A DNA stretch of 64,000 nucleotides, taken from PALSA-894 sp963734185 (GTDB lineage Bacteria; Pseudomonadota; Alphaproteobacteria; Rhizobiales; Xanthobacteraceae). A model generated the notes under the pieces. That model did not search any database, was not told the origin of the DNA, and worked only from the letters and a program-made list of their open reading frames with translations. Shown in pieces: positions 1 through 7,451 of this stretch; the first letter of the stretch is position 1, and each line of letters begins with the position of its first letter. Where the stretch lies: NCBI GenBank assembly GCA_963734185.1, contig CAVTGA010000002.1, positions 992,001 to 1,056,000 of the forward strand, given 5' to 3'. Both the position numbers and the translations under genes were made by a program.

Positions 1-153
1 GCGCTTCTCTGCCAGAAAAGTCAGTCCGTCTGGATCGAACACGTGCCCCGCGCTCCCGTGCGGCAGCAACCCCAGAATCTTCAAGGGGTGCTTGGCTTCG
101 ATCGACGCAATGTGCATGCGCAGGATTGAGCGATTGACGTCGGGGATGTTCAC
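1..153 (-). CDS. Hypothetical protein, truncated by the window edge
   Basis: An open frame on the minus strand starts with GTG at 153 and runs off the left edge after 51 codons. The start is supported by a GGAGG Shine-Dalgarno 6-7 nt upstream (about 160-164). The N-terminus begins MNIPDVNRSILRMHIASIEA and continues with no stop. I do not recognise the family. It is transcribed divergently from the PadR gene, so the 120-bp gap between them probably holds promoters for both. Too short for the rest of the protein to be judged. Confidence 0.5.
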   Translation of the reverse strand, partial: MNIPDVNRSILRMHIASIEAKHPLKILGLLPHGSAGHVFDPDGLTFLAEKR

Positions 154-228
154 GGCCCGCCTCCGGGGCACCCCTATACCACAGCGAACAACCCATTTCC
201 GGTCCGCGAAAAAGGCCTTGATCGAAAC

Positions 229-248
229 TCGATATAGGGCTATATCGA
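229..248. promoter_or_regulatory. Perfect palindrome, probable PadR operator
   Basis: TCGATATAG-GG-CTATATCGA is a perfect inverted repeat with 9-bp arms and a 2-bp spacer. It ends 25 bp before the PadR start codon at 274 and lies in the divergent gap. PadR-family proteins are dimeric winged-helix regulators that commonly repress their own promoter through AT-rich palindromes, so autoregulation is the natural inference. The AAGGAG ribosome-binding site is at 258-263, just downstream. Confidence 0.6.
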
Positions 249-273
249 CTTCCGAGCAAGGAGACGAGTCGCC

Positions 274-588
274 ATGAGTGAGCCCGACGTCCGCCTGAGC
301 CAGCCGACCCTCAAGGTGCTGCGCTTCCTGCTGGAAACGCCACGTGAGAGGCGCTCAGGCGCCGACATGTCTAGGGCCACGAAGGTGGGCTCCGGCACGC
401 TCTATCCGATGCTGGCGCGGCTCGAAGCCGCAGGCTGGCTCACCAGCGAATGGGAGGTGATCGATCCGAGCGAGGCCGGACGGCCGCGGCGGCGGTTCTA
501 CCGGCTCACCGCAGTCGGGCAGAGCAACGCGCGCGCCGCGCTGGCCGACCTGCAGATGGCGGCGGGAGAGCTCGCACGGACCTCCTAA
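274..588 (+). CDS. PadR-family transcriptional regulator
   Basis: A 104-residue single-domain PadR protein. The winged helix fills residues about 10-95: a first helix (PTLKVLRFLLETP), a recognition region (GSGTLYPMLARLEAAGWL) and a wing (GRPRRRFYRLTAVGQ). There is no C-terminal vinculin-type dimerisation extension, so it belongs to the short PadR-s2-like class. The ATG at 274 follows AAGGAG by 10 nt. Its last codons overlap the reading frame of the next gene, so the two are probably co-transcribed, as often seen when a small PadR protein controls a neighbouring membrane protein. The ligand is unknown. Confidence 0.85.
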   Translation: MSEPDVRLSQPTLKVLRFLLETPRERRSGADMSRATKVGSGTLYPMLARLEAAGWLTSEWEVIDPSEAGRPRRRFYRLTAVGQSNARAALADLQMAAGELARTS

Positions 589-1082
589 CTGCTGTCCTAC
601 TCTTCGTTGGTTCATTTGTTGTCGGCGTCGTAGGCAACCTCATTGCGAGCGAACTATACGATTGGGCTCCGAAGCTGACACGGTTTTTGATCAAGCTTTC
701 GGCGGCTCAACTCCGAACGCGAGCACTTCGTCAGCGCTACGAGGAGGAATGGTTATCTCATGCCGCTGAATCCCCTGGAAAAATTACTCAACTTTTGCAC
801 GGCCTTGGGTGTTTGAAGGCAAGCTTGCTCTCGCAAAAGAGGCCGGGAGCGATCGACCTATTGATGTTGATGAACGCGTCGATAGATCGCAAGATGCAGC
901 GTTTCGTTCGCCTTCGATACGTCTGTCTCTGGCCGAACGCTTACTTTGAAACACGTCGGCGAAGGAGCATCTTTTTTCAAAAATCGATTGATGAGGTCTT
1001 CGACTTCTGGACGCTGAACGTTCGACGTTTCTGGTGCTTAAGACACCTAGTGAAGACGGTCAGGACTTCCAAAAAAACTTAG
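576..1082 (+). CDS. Membrane-anchored hypothetical protein, non-canonical start
   Basis: A frame coding about 168 residues overlaps the end of padR and ends at TAG 1080-1082. It starts with one hydrophobic helix (LLTAVLLFVGSFVVGVVGNL) followed by a basic, helical, presumably cytoplasmic domain rich in Arg and Lys. No ATG, GTG or TTG lies at a sensible place. The best fit is ACG at 576, about 7 nt after a purine-rich stretch; an ATG-to-ACG change there would explain it. Base composition is clearly more AT-rich than the core genes. It could be a functional gene using a rare start, a gene that lost its start, or a product reached by frameshift from padR. No family recognised. Confidence 0.5.
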   Translation, partial: TDLLTAVLLFVGSFVVGVVGNLIASELYDWAPKLTRFLIKLSAAQLRTRALRQRYEEEWLSHAAESPGKITQLLHGLGCLKASLLSQKRPGAIDLLMLMNASIDRKMQRFVRLRYVCLWPNAYFETRRRRSIFFQKSIDEVFDFWTLNVRRFWCLRHLVKTVRTSKKT

Positions 1083-1111
1083 TGTAAGCGCCGAGTGCCC
1101 AGTATCGCGTT

Positions 1112-2065
1112 CTAGCCTACCCCCCGCCACACCAGCATCGCCGCCGCCAGATCCTCGATCGCCGTCCCGACCGACTTGAACAGCGTGATCTCGCCCGCCT
1201 TGGTGCGCCCCTTGGCCTTGCCGCGGCAGAGGTCGAACAGGTCGCCGCGGATGTCGGTCTGTTTCAGAACTTTCTTCTTGAGCGGCTGCACGATGTCGCC
1301 GGCCTCTTTCAGCGCGCCAGCGCGGGTGTCGACGTAGACGCGCGAACGCTTGATCGCGTCGTCGTCGGCCTCGCGCATCTTGGGCGTATAGGCGCCGACC
1401 AGGTCGACATGGGTGCCCTTCTGCAGCCACTTGCCCTTGACCAGCGGCGTTGCCGACAAGGTCGCGCACGACACGATGTCGGCGTCGCGCACCGCCGCTT
1501 CGAGGTCGTCGGCGATCTCGGTCTCGAAGCCGCCGACCGAAAGTCCGAAGGCGAGTTTCACGGCATTGCCGCGGGTGCGGTTCCACAAGGTAACGCGCTT
1601 GATCGGGCGCACACTCGCGTGCGCCTGCACGAGCTGCGGCGCCAGCGCCCCGGCGCCGATCATGACCAGGTGCGACGCGTCCTCGCGCGCCAAGTAGGAG
1701 GCCGCGAGCGCCGAGGCCGCCGCCGTGCGCCGGGCAGTCAGCGTAGTGCCGTCCATCACGGCGAGCGGTTCGCCGGTCGCGCCCGACATCAGCACATAGC
1801 TGCCGTAGACGGCGGGCTTGCCCAGCTTGGCGTTGTCGGGGAACACCGAGACGAGCTTGCAACCGATAAAGCTTTCGCCCGCGCTTTGGCCGGCGACGGT
1901 CCAGGCCGGCATCAGCAGCAGCATTGCCTCCGCGCCCGGCTGCGCAATCGCGTGATGATGGCGCAGCGGCACCGTGACGTCGGAGCGGAAGGCTTCGCGC
2001 AGTGCGTCAATCAGCGCCGGATAAGTCAGCACGCGGTCGAGATCGTCGGCGGTGATGACGCGCAC
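1112..2065 (-). CDS. Ornithine cyclodeaminase / mu-crystallin family protein
   Basis: A 317-residue protein of the NAD(P)-dependent ornithine cyclodeaminase/mu-crystallin family. Members deaminate ornithine to proline, reduce cyclic imino acids, or act as alanine or opine dehydrogenases. Visible signs are the N-terminal MRVITADDLDRVL, the substrate-side LTARRTAAASALA segment, the Rossmann motif VMIGAGALAPQ and the following VGAYTPKMREAD. The GTG at 2065 gives the usual family length and an N-terminus matching the family; it lies 7 nt after the lapA stop, so the two genes are likely co-transcribed. Substrate cannot be assigned. Confidence 0.8.
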   Translation of the reverse strand: MRVITADDLDRVLTYPALIDALREAFRSDVTVPLRHHHAIAQPGAEAMLLLMPAWTVAGQSAGESFIGCKLVSVFPDNAKLGKPAVYGSYVLMSGATGEPLAVMDGTTLTARRTAAASALAASYLAREDASHLVMIGAGALAPQLVQAHASVRPIKRVTLWNRTRGNAVKLAFGLSVGGFETEIADDLEAAVRDADIVSCATLSATPLVKGKWLQKGTHVDLVGAYTPKMREADDDAIKRSRVYVDTRAGALKEAGDIVQPLKKKVLKQTDIRGDLFDLCRGKAKGRTKAGEITLFKSVGTAIEDLAAAMLVWRGVG

Positions 2066-2072
2066 GATGGTA

Positions 2073-2426
2073 TCAGGCGTGCGGGTGCCGGTACGCGATC
2101 GAGGCGACCGAGGCCGGTGCGTCGTCGAGCCGGCGCTGCAGGCGGTCGGCATCGCGGCGCAACGCCGCGTTCTGCGCTTCGCGCCGGCGCGCCGCGCGGC
2201 GCCAGCGGCCCTGGCGCAGCCACGCCGCGGCGCCGCCGACGATCACGCCGACGATCAGGGCAACGAGAACCACCAGGAACAGCGGCGCCGAGAAAGTCAC
2301 CGTCGGTCCGGGCGAGGAGAACGGATCAAGCGAGATCGTGACGGGCGCGCGGTTCGCGACCGCGAACAGCACGATGAGGATACCGAGCGGAACGAGGATG
2401 AGCGCCGTGACGAGCTTGCGGATCAT
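2073..2426 (-). CDS. lapA: LapA (DUF1049) inner-membrane protein
   Basis: A 117-residue protein with two transmembrane helices (about 3-26 and 45-69) followed by a basic cytoplasmic coiled-coil tail rich in Arg. This is the LapA/DUF1049 layout; in Escherichia coli LapA works with LapB to control LPS assembly and LpxC turnover. The first helix carries the family signature LIVLFAVANRAPVTISLDPF. It follows ihfB after a palindromic repeat, and ihfB-lapA adjacency is common across proteobacteria. An alphaproteobacterial role in LPS control is inferred by family only. Confidence 0.8.
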   Translation of the reverse strand: MIRKLVTALILVPLGILIVLFAVANRAPVTISLDPFSSPGPTVTFSAPLFLVVLVALIVGVIVGGAAAWLRQGRWRRAARRREAQNAALRRDADRLQRRLDDAPASVASIAYRHPHA

Positions 2427-2435
2427 GGGCCGTCC

Positions 2436-2515
2436 GTAGCCCGCATGAGCGAAGCGACATGCGGGGTTCCTTGCCGCCAGCGAGTCCCGGATATCGCTTC
2501 GCTCATCCGGGCTAC
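2436..2515. repeat. Palindromic intergenic repeat
   Basis: The 25-nt segment at 2436-2460 (starting GTAGCCCGCATGAGCGAAGC) pairs with 2491-2515 with three mismatches, leaving a 30-nt spacer. It fills the gap between ihfB and lapA. Elements of this GTAGCCCG-type are abundant between genes in Bradyrhizobium relatives; a distant second copy lies at 26649-26737. Confidence 0.75.
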
Positions 2516-2524
2516 AGACCGAGC

Positions 2525-2812
2525 TCAGCTTTTGTTCAGCCGCTCGCGCATTTCCTTGCCGGTCTTGAAGAACGGCACGCTCTTCTTGTCGACCGAGACG
2601 TGCGCGCCGGTGCGCGGATTGCGCCCGGTGCGGGCGGGGCGGTTCTTGACCGAGAAGGCGCCGAAGCCGCGCAGCTCGACGCGGTCGCCGCGCGCGAGCG
2701 CGGCCGTGATGTCGCCGAGGATCGCGTTGACGATGTTCTCAACGTCGCGCTGATAAAGATGCGGGTTCTGCACCGCGATGCGCTGGACGAGTTCGGATTT
2801 GATCATCGGCAC
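2525..2812 (-). CDS. ihfB: Integration host factor subunit beta
   Basis: A 95-residue HU/IHF-family DNA-bending protein. The beta-arm carries the family signature GFGAFSVKNRPARTGRNPRTG, with the tip residues for minor-groove intercalation. N-terminal MIKSELVQRIA and the C-terminal FFKTGKEMRERLN match IHF-beta. IHF acts as an alpha/beta heterodimer in recombination and in sigma-54-dependent transcription; rpoN lies elsewhere in this window. The start could be at 2812 or at the second ATG at 2806. It follows sppA, a conserved alphaproteobacterial order. Confidence 0.93.
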   Translation of the reverse strand: MPMIKSELVQRIAVQNPHLYQRDVENIVNAILGDITAALARGDRVELRGFGAFSVKNRPARTGRNPRTGAHVSVDKKSVPFFKTGKEMRERLNKS

Positions 2813-2830
2813 TGACGCCCCCGCTGGACC

Positions 2831-3814
2831 CTAGTTCGCCGATGGAGGGTGCCAAAGGGCCAGGAGACCGTCAAGATTGAGTCGCTCGATCGCCTGCACG
2901 GCGCCCCAGTCCTCGAAGCGCCGCGCCAGCGCCCCGAGACCCACGGCGTCGAGCACGCTGCCGACCGCCAGATGCAGGATGGTGAGGTCGCCGAAGCGCG
3001 AGCGCAATTGCCAGTCGCGCACCGGCGTATCGGCGGCGACGCCCTTCTCTCGTGTGAGCCAGTCGATCGCGTTCTGCTCGTTGCCGAGCCGGTCGACCAG
3101 CTTCAGCTCGATCGCCTGCCGGCCGGTGAACACCCGCCCGTCGGTCACGCGCTCCAGCGTCGCCTCGTCCATGCTGCGGCGCTCGCGTACCATTCCGCGA
3201 AACCAGTTGTACGAATCCTTGACGATCGATTCGAGCGCGGCACGCGCCTCGGGACTGGTCGGCTCGAAGCCGTTGGGCGCCGCCTTGAGCGGCGAGGATT
3301 TGATCTCCTCGACCTTGACGCCGAGCGTCTTCATCAGGTCGCCGACGTTGGGATACTGGAACAGCACGCCGATCGAGCCGACCAGCGAGGTCCCCTGGGC
3401 GACGATGTGGTCGGCGCTCATCGCCGCGATGTAGCCGCCCGAGGCAGCCATTCCGTCGATGACCACCACCAGCGGCTTCTTGTCGGCGACGCGGCGCAAC
3501 ACATTGTGCAGCTGCTCGGAGCCGGCGGTGGTGCCGCCCGGGCTGTCGACATGCACGATGACCGCCTTGGCGCGCGACTTGGCGAGCCGCTCCAGCGCTT
3601 CGACGCGCTCGAGATCGCCGCGGATGAGCCCGCGGATGGTGACGCGGGCGATGTAGTCGCCGGCGGGGCCGGGCATGAGCGCGCTGCGCGGGGCGAACAC
3701 GACCGCGACCGCCGCGACCGCCACGACGGCGACCAGCACGGCCACGACGCGCCAGAAGGTGAGCTTGCGCCGCATGCGGCGGCGATCGACGATCACATCG
3801 GCATCGAGCGACAT
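2831..3814 (-). CDS. sppA: Signal peptide peptidase SppA
   Basis: A 327-residue membrane-anchored serine protease of family S49 that degrades signal peptides left after secretion. A signal-anchor helix spans about 20-40. The nucleophile is Ser125 in GMAASGG and the general base Lys177 in SSPLKAAPNG; their 52-residue spacing equals that of Bacillus SppA, so this is the short single-domain form. The VDSPGG motif near residue 90 is also present. It lies 39 nt after rpsA and before ihfB, all on the minus strand. Confidence 0.93.
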   Translation of the reverse strand: MSLDADVIVDRRRMRRKLTFWRVVAVLVAVVAVAAVAVVFAPRSALMPGPAGDYIARVTIRGLIRGDLERVEALERLAKSRAKAVIVHVDSPGGTTAGSEQLHNVLRRVADKKPLVVVIDGMAASGGYIAAMSADHIVAQGTSLVGSIGVLFQYPNVGDLMKTLGVKVEEIKSSPLKAAPNGFEPTSPEARAALESIVKDSYNWFRGMVRERRSMDEATLERVTDGRVFTGRQAIELKLVDRLGNEQNAIDWLTREKGVAADTPVRDWQLRSRFGDLTILHLAVGSVLDAVGLGALARRFEDWGAVQAIERLNLDGLLALWHPPSAN

Positions 3815-3853
3815 CGGGGAGCTCCGTCGATGATTCGGCGTTGAGACCTAATC

Positions 3854-5563
3854 CTACTCCTTCTTATCCGCCTCCTCGCCGCGCTTCTTGAGCGCGGTGC
3901 CGAGAATGTCGCCGAGCGTCGCGCCCGAGTCGGAGGAGCCGTACTGGGCGATCGCCTCCTTCTCCTCCGCGACTTCGAGCGCCTTGATCGAAACGCCGAC
4001 CTTGCGCGCCTTCTTGTCGAACTGGGTGACGCGGGCGTCGACCTTCTGGCCGACCGCGAAGCGCTCGGGCCGCTGCTCGGAACGGTCGCGCGCGAGCTCG
4101 GAGCGCTTGATGAAGGCGGCGAACTCGGTGCCGACGATCCTCACGTCGATGCCGTTCTCCTTCACCTCGGTCACCTCGCAGGTGACGACCGCATTGCGTT
4201 TGAGGTCGCCGGGCTCGGCGAACGGATCGCTTTCGAGCTGCTTGATGCCGAGCGAGATGCGCTCCTTCTCGACGTCGACGTCGAGCACCTGCGCCTTGAT
4301 CTTGTCGCCCTTCTTGTACTCCTCGATCACCTGCTCGCCCGGGCGCTTCCAGTCGAGGTCGGAGAGGTGCACCATGCCGTCGACGTCGCCGTCGAGGCCG
4401 AGGAACAGGCCAAACTCGGTCTTGTTCTTGACCTCGCCCTCGACTTCCGCGCCGGGCGGATATTTCTCGACGAACAGCTCCCACGGATTGCGCATGGTCT
4501 GCTTGAGACCGAGCGAGATGCGGCGCTTCACCGGATCGACCTCGAGCACCTGCACCTCGACCTCCTGGGAGGTGGAGACGATCTTGCCGGGGTGCACGTT
4601 CTTCTTGGTCCACGACATCTCGGACACGTGGATCAGGCCCTCGATGCCGGGCTCGAGCTCCACGAACGCGCCGTAGTCGGTGATGTTGGTGACGCGTCCC
4701 TTCATGCGCTGCCCGACCGGGAACTTGGCCTCGATGCCCTGCCACGGATCGTCGAGCAGCTGCTTCATGCCGAGAGAAATCCGGTGGGTCTCGTGGTTGA
4801 TCTTGACGATCTTGACCTTCACCTGCTGGCCGATGTTGAGCACCTCGGTCGGGTGATTGACGCGCCGCCAGGCGATGTCGGTCACGTGCAGCAGGCCGTC
4901 GATGCCGCCGAGATCCACGAACGCGCCGTAGTCGGTGATGTTCTTGACCACGCCGTCGATGACCTGGCCCTCTTCGAGGTTCTGCACCAGCTCCTGGCGC
5001 TGCTCGGCACGCGTCTCTTCCAGCACGGTGCGGCGGGAGACGACGATGTTGCCGCGCCGGCGGTCCATCTTGAGGATCTGGAACGGCTGCGGTTGGTTCA
5101 TCAGCGGCGAGACGTCGCGGATCGGCCGGATGTCGACCTGGCTGCGCGGCAGGAACGCCACCGCGCCGTCGAGGTCGACCGTGAAGCCGCCCTTGACCTG
5201 ATTGAAGATCATGCCGGTGACCTTCTCGTTGCTCTTGAAGGCGAGCTCGAGCTTGCCCCAGCTCTCCTCGCGCCGCGCCTTGTCGCGCGACAGCACCGCC
5301 TCGCCGAGCGCGTTCTCGATGCGCTCCAGGTAGACCTCGACCTCGTCGCCGATCTTGATCTCGTTGCCGCGGCCGGGACCGCTGAACTCGCGCAGCGCGA
5401 CCCTTCCCTCGGTCTTGGCGCCGACGTCGATGACGGCGAGATCCTTCTCGATCCCGACGACCGTGCCTTTGACGACGGTCCCTTCCTGCAGACTGCCCTG
5501 GATGAACGACTCTTCGAGCAGCTTGGCGAAATCTTCGCGCGTCGGCGTAGCAGCGGTGGCCAT
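3854..5563 (-). CDS. rpsA: 30S ribosomal protein S1
   Basis: A 569-residue protein with six S1 (OB-fold) repeats. Repeats 3 and 4 are the best conserved (NITDYGAFVDLGGIDGLLHV and NITDYGAFVELEPGIEGLIH). S1 binds mRNA and helps the 30S subunit initiate on structured or weak leaders. Six repeats and this length are normal for alphaproteobacteria. It follows cmk after about 200 nt, the classical cmk-rpsA order, and precedes sppA and ihfB. The 198-nt upstream gap presumably contains its promoter or leader; I could not resolve a specific site. Confidence 0.97.
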   Translation of the reverse strand: MATAATPTREDFAKLLEESFIQGSLQEGTVVKGTVVGIEKDLAVIDVGAKTEGRVALREFSGPGRGNEIKIGDEVEVYLERIENALGEAVLSRDKARREESWGKLELAFKSNEKVTGMIFNQVKGGFTVDLDGAVAFLPRSQVDIRPIRDVSPLMNQPQPFQILKMDRRRGNIVVSRRTVLEETRAEQRQELVQNLEEGQVIDGVVKNITDYGAFVDLGGIDGLLHVTDIAWRRVNHPTEVLNIGQQVKVKIVKINHETHRISLGMKQLLDDPWQGIEAKFPVGQRMKGRVTNITDYGAFVELEPGIEGLIHVSEMSWTKKNVHPGKIVSTSQEVEVQVLEVDPVKRRISLGLKQTMRNPWELFVEKYPPGAEVEGEVKNKTEFGLFLGLDGDVDGMVHLSDLDWKRPGEQVIEEYKKGDKIKAQVLDVDVEKERISLGIKQLESDPFAEPGDLKRNAVVTCEVTEVKENGIDVRIVGTEFAAFIKRSELARDRSEQRPERFAVGQKVDARVTQFDKKARKVGVSIKALEVAEEKEAIAQYGSSDSGATLGDILGTALKKRGEEADKKE

Positions 5564-5761
5564 ATGATCTCCTGGTGCGGCGCGCCGACGGTGAAAGGAT
5601 GAGGTACCGGACGCGCAGGCCGAAGGCCCGCGGACCTTCGGCGACCGTCGAGGACGGGCCGGCGCAGCAACTGCGCGTCGATACGATGATCTTTAGTCCG
5701 CGATGCCGCTTACGAAAGAAGCGATGCGAACAGGCTTAAGCCTCCAACCACGAAGACGGGA

Positions 5762-6400
5762 TCAACCGCGCCTTCGGCCTGTTCGGACGGCTTCGACGAG
5801 GTCGATGGCGGCCCGGACTGCGGCGTCTATAGCCAAATGCGTGGTGTCGAGCAAGTGCGCATCGGACGCGGGTTTCAGGGGGGCGACCGGGCGGCTGCGG
5901 TCGCGCTCGTCACGCCGCAGGATGTCGGCCAGGATGGCCGCCTCGTCGGGTGGCTGGCCGAGGCCGCGCAATTCAGCGGCGCGGCGCCGCGCGCGCTCCT
6001 CGGGAGCGGCGGTGACGAAGATCTTCACGTCGGCGTCGGGGCAGATCACGGTGCCGATGTCGCGTCCGTCGAGCACCGCTCCGGGCGGCCTGGCGGCAAA
6101 ATCGCGCTGCAGCGCGACCACCGGCGCCCGCACCTCCGGGAAGGCCGAGACGATCGAGGCTGCCTCGCCGAACGCGTGGCCCTTCAGCAGTTTTTCGTCG
6201 AATTGCGCCGGATCGAGCGCGGCGGCGGCGGCGGCGGCCCGCGCGCGGTCGTCGAGCGCATGGCCGGCATCGATCAGCGCCTTGGCGACCGCGCGGTAGA
6301 TCAGGCCGGTATCGAGGTGCCTCAGCCCATAGTGAGCCGCGAGCCGCTTGCCGAGCGTGCCCTTGCCGGAGGCGGCCGGGCCGTCGATCGCGATGATCAT
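5762..6400 (-). CDS. cmk: Cytidylate kinase
   Basis: A 212-residue (d)CMP kinase that phosphorylates CMP and dCMP with ATP. The start at 6400 puts the P-loop GPAASGKGT at residues 7-15, as in the family; the LDTGLIYRAVA and VLDGRDIGTVI motifs and an RRDERDRSRPVAPL segment follow. Its ATG overlaps the stop of the accessory gene upstream as ATGA, so translation is likely coupled to that gene rather than directly to aroA. Length and motifs are normal. Confidence 0.95.
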   Translation of the reverse strand: MIIAIDGPAASGKGTLGKRLAAHYGLRHLDTGLIYRAVAKALIDAGHALDDRARAAAAAAALDPAQFDEKLLKGHAFGEAASIVSAFPEVRAPVVALQRDFAARPPGAVLDGRDIGTVICPDADVKIFVTAAPEERARRRAAELRGLGQPPDEAAILADILRRDERDRSRPVAPLKPASDAHLLDTTHLAIDAAVRAAIDLVEAVRTGRRRG

Positions 6401-6843
6401 TCCGAATTGGCCCGCGCGGCGTCTTTCGCCGCGAACGGCAGATGGCTGCGGGCACGACGCAGCGGACGCTCTTCGGTGAAGATGTTGCGCGAGCGGAACT
6501 CGGCGGGGCTGGTGAAGGCGAGATACTCGCGCATCGCCGGTTCGGATGATGACGTGGTGAACCAGGGCTCGTCGAGCCGGCGCCACGGTTGCGAGACCCA
6601 TCCTGGAACGCGCCGCAGTCGATACTGCTTGGCCAGATATTCCGCCATGGCGCCGGCCAACGCGTTCAGTCGAACATCATCGGTCCGTTTCGGTTCCTGT
6701 TCGATCACGGCATAACGGGCATCCTCATCGCGCGCCAGGACAAAGCTGTCGACAAATTCCGCCAGGGCAATGTCCTGGTCCCCGCCCGCCTGGATTCGGT
6801 CAATCGCCTCGGCGAGGGTATTCGGGCGCATCGAGCGCTCCAT
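6397..6843 (-). CDS. Hypothetical partner of the nucleotidyltransferase (TA-like cassette)
   Basis: A 148-residue soluble protein. The N-terminus (NTLAEAIDRIQAGGDQDIAL) and middle (LNALAGAMAEYLAKQYRL) are helical; the C-terminus has SPAEFRSRNIFTEERPLRRA. I do not recognise a named domain. It starts inside the end of the nucleotidyltransferase gene (44-nt overlap, or 32 nt if the second ATG is used) and ends in an ATGA overlap with cmk. This tight pairing suggests the two proteins work together, perhaps as toxin and antitoxin, but that is inference. Confidence 0.65.
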   Translation of the reverse strand: MERSMRPNTLAEAIDRIQAGGDQDIALAEFVDSFVLARDEDARYAVIEQEPKRTDDVRLNALAGAMAEYLAKQYRLRRVPGWVSQPWRRLDEPWFTTSSSEPAMREYLAFTSPAEFRSRNIFTEERPLRRARSHLPFAAKDAARANSE

Positions 6844-7420
6844 CCGGCTTCATGTAGGTGAGCAGAAAACGCTGCTTCTCGGCGGAGGCTCCGCTGTTGG
6901 GAAAGTAACGGCTCAGCACGGCGACTGCCTCTTCGACGGTCTGAATACCGACAACGCGCATCAGGTTCAAGATATCGAGCCGCTCCTGCTCGCCGCGCAC
7001 CGGATCGTTGACCCGGATGGCCTTGAGCTTGAGCGCCAAGAGATATGGCGCGGACGGCACGTAGACGATGAGACCAGGGGCGCCGGTATCGCGCGGGAAG
7101 GTGCCGAACTCCAAATGATCATGGGCATGGTCCGCAAGAGCGCTCAGGTGGAAGACCACGCCATCATTGAACCAATCGGACTGCCAGCGATTCTGATCGG
7201 CAAGCCGATCTACGACCTTGCGCAGCCATGCTGGCCACGGCTGTTCCAGCTTCGAGACATCCACATCCTCCGTCGCAAAGCGGAAATTGCTCGCCAACAT
7301 CAGGGCCGAGCCGCCATAGACCGCGATCTGCAGTTTCTGACCGGCCGCAACCGCGGCGCGCCCGATCTCGTCGAACGCGGCGAGCAGCTTCTCCCGGTCC
7401 AAGGCGTGGGCCATCCGCAT
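6800..7420 (-). CDS. Nucleotidyltransferase-fold protein (DUF6036/AbiEii-like)
   Basis: A 206-residue protein with the start of a minimal nucleotidyltransferase fold: VYGGSALMLAS (the GGS signature) followed by FRFATEDVDVSKL (acidic metal-binding pair), then a conserved LALKLKAIR helix and QERLDILNL. This matches small nucleotidyltransferases of the AbiEii/DUF6036 type, which often form toxin-antitoxin or abortive-infection pairs. It sits between aroA and cmk, normally neighbours in this order, so it looks like an insertion into a housekeeping operon. Substrate and toxicity are unknown. The start could also be the ATG at 7414. Confidence 0.7.
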   Translation of the reverse strand: MRMAHALDREKLLAAFDEIGRAAVAAGQKLQIAVYGGSALMLASNFRFATEDVDVSKLEQPWPAWLRKVVDRLADQNRWQSDWFNDGVVFHLSALADHAHDHLEFGTFPRDTGAPGLIVYVPSAPYLLALKLKAIRVNDPVRGEQERLDILNLMRVVGIQTVEEAVAVLSRYFPNSGASAEKQRFLLTYMKPDGALDAPEYPRRGD

Positions 7421-7451
7421 GGCTCCCCGATCAGAATTCGCTGACGATCGA

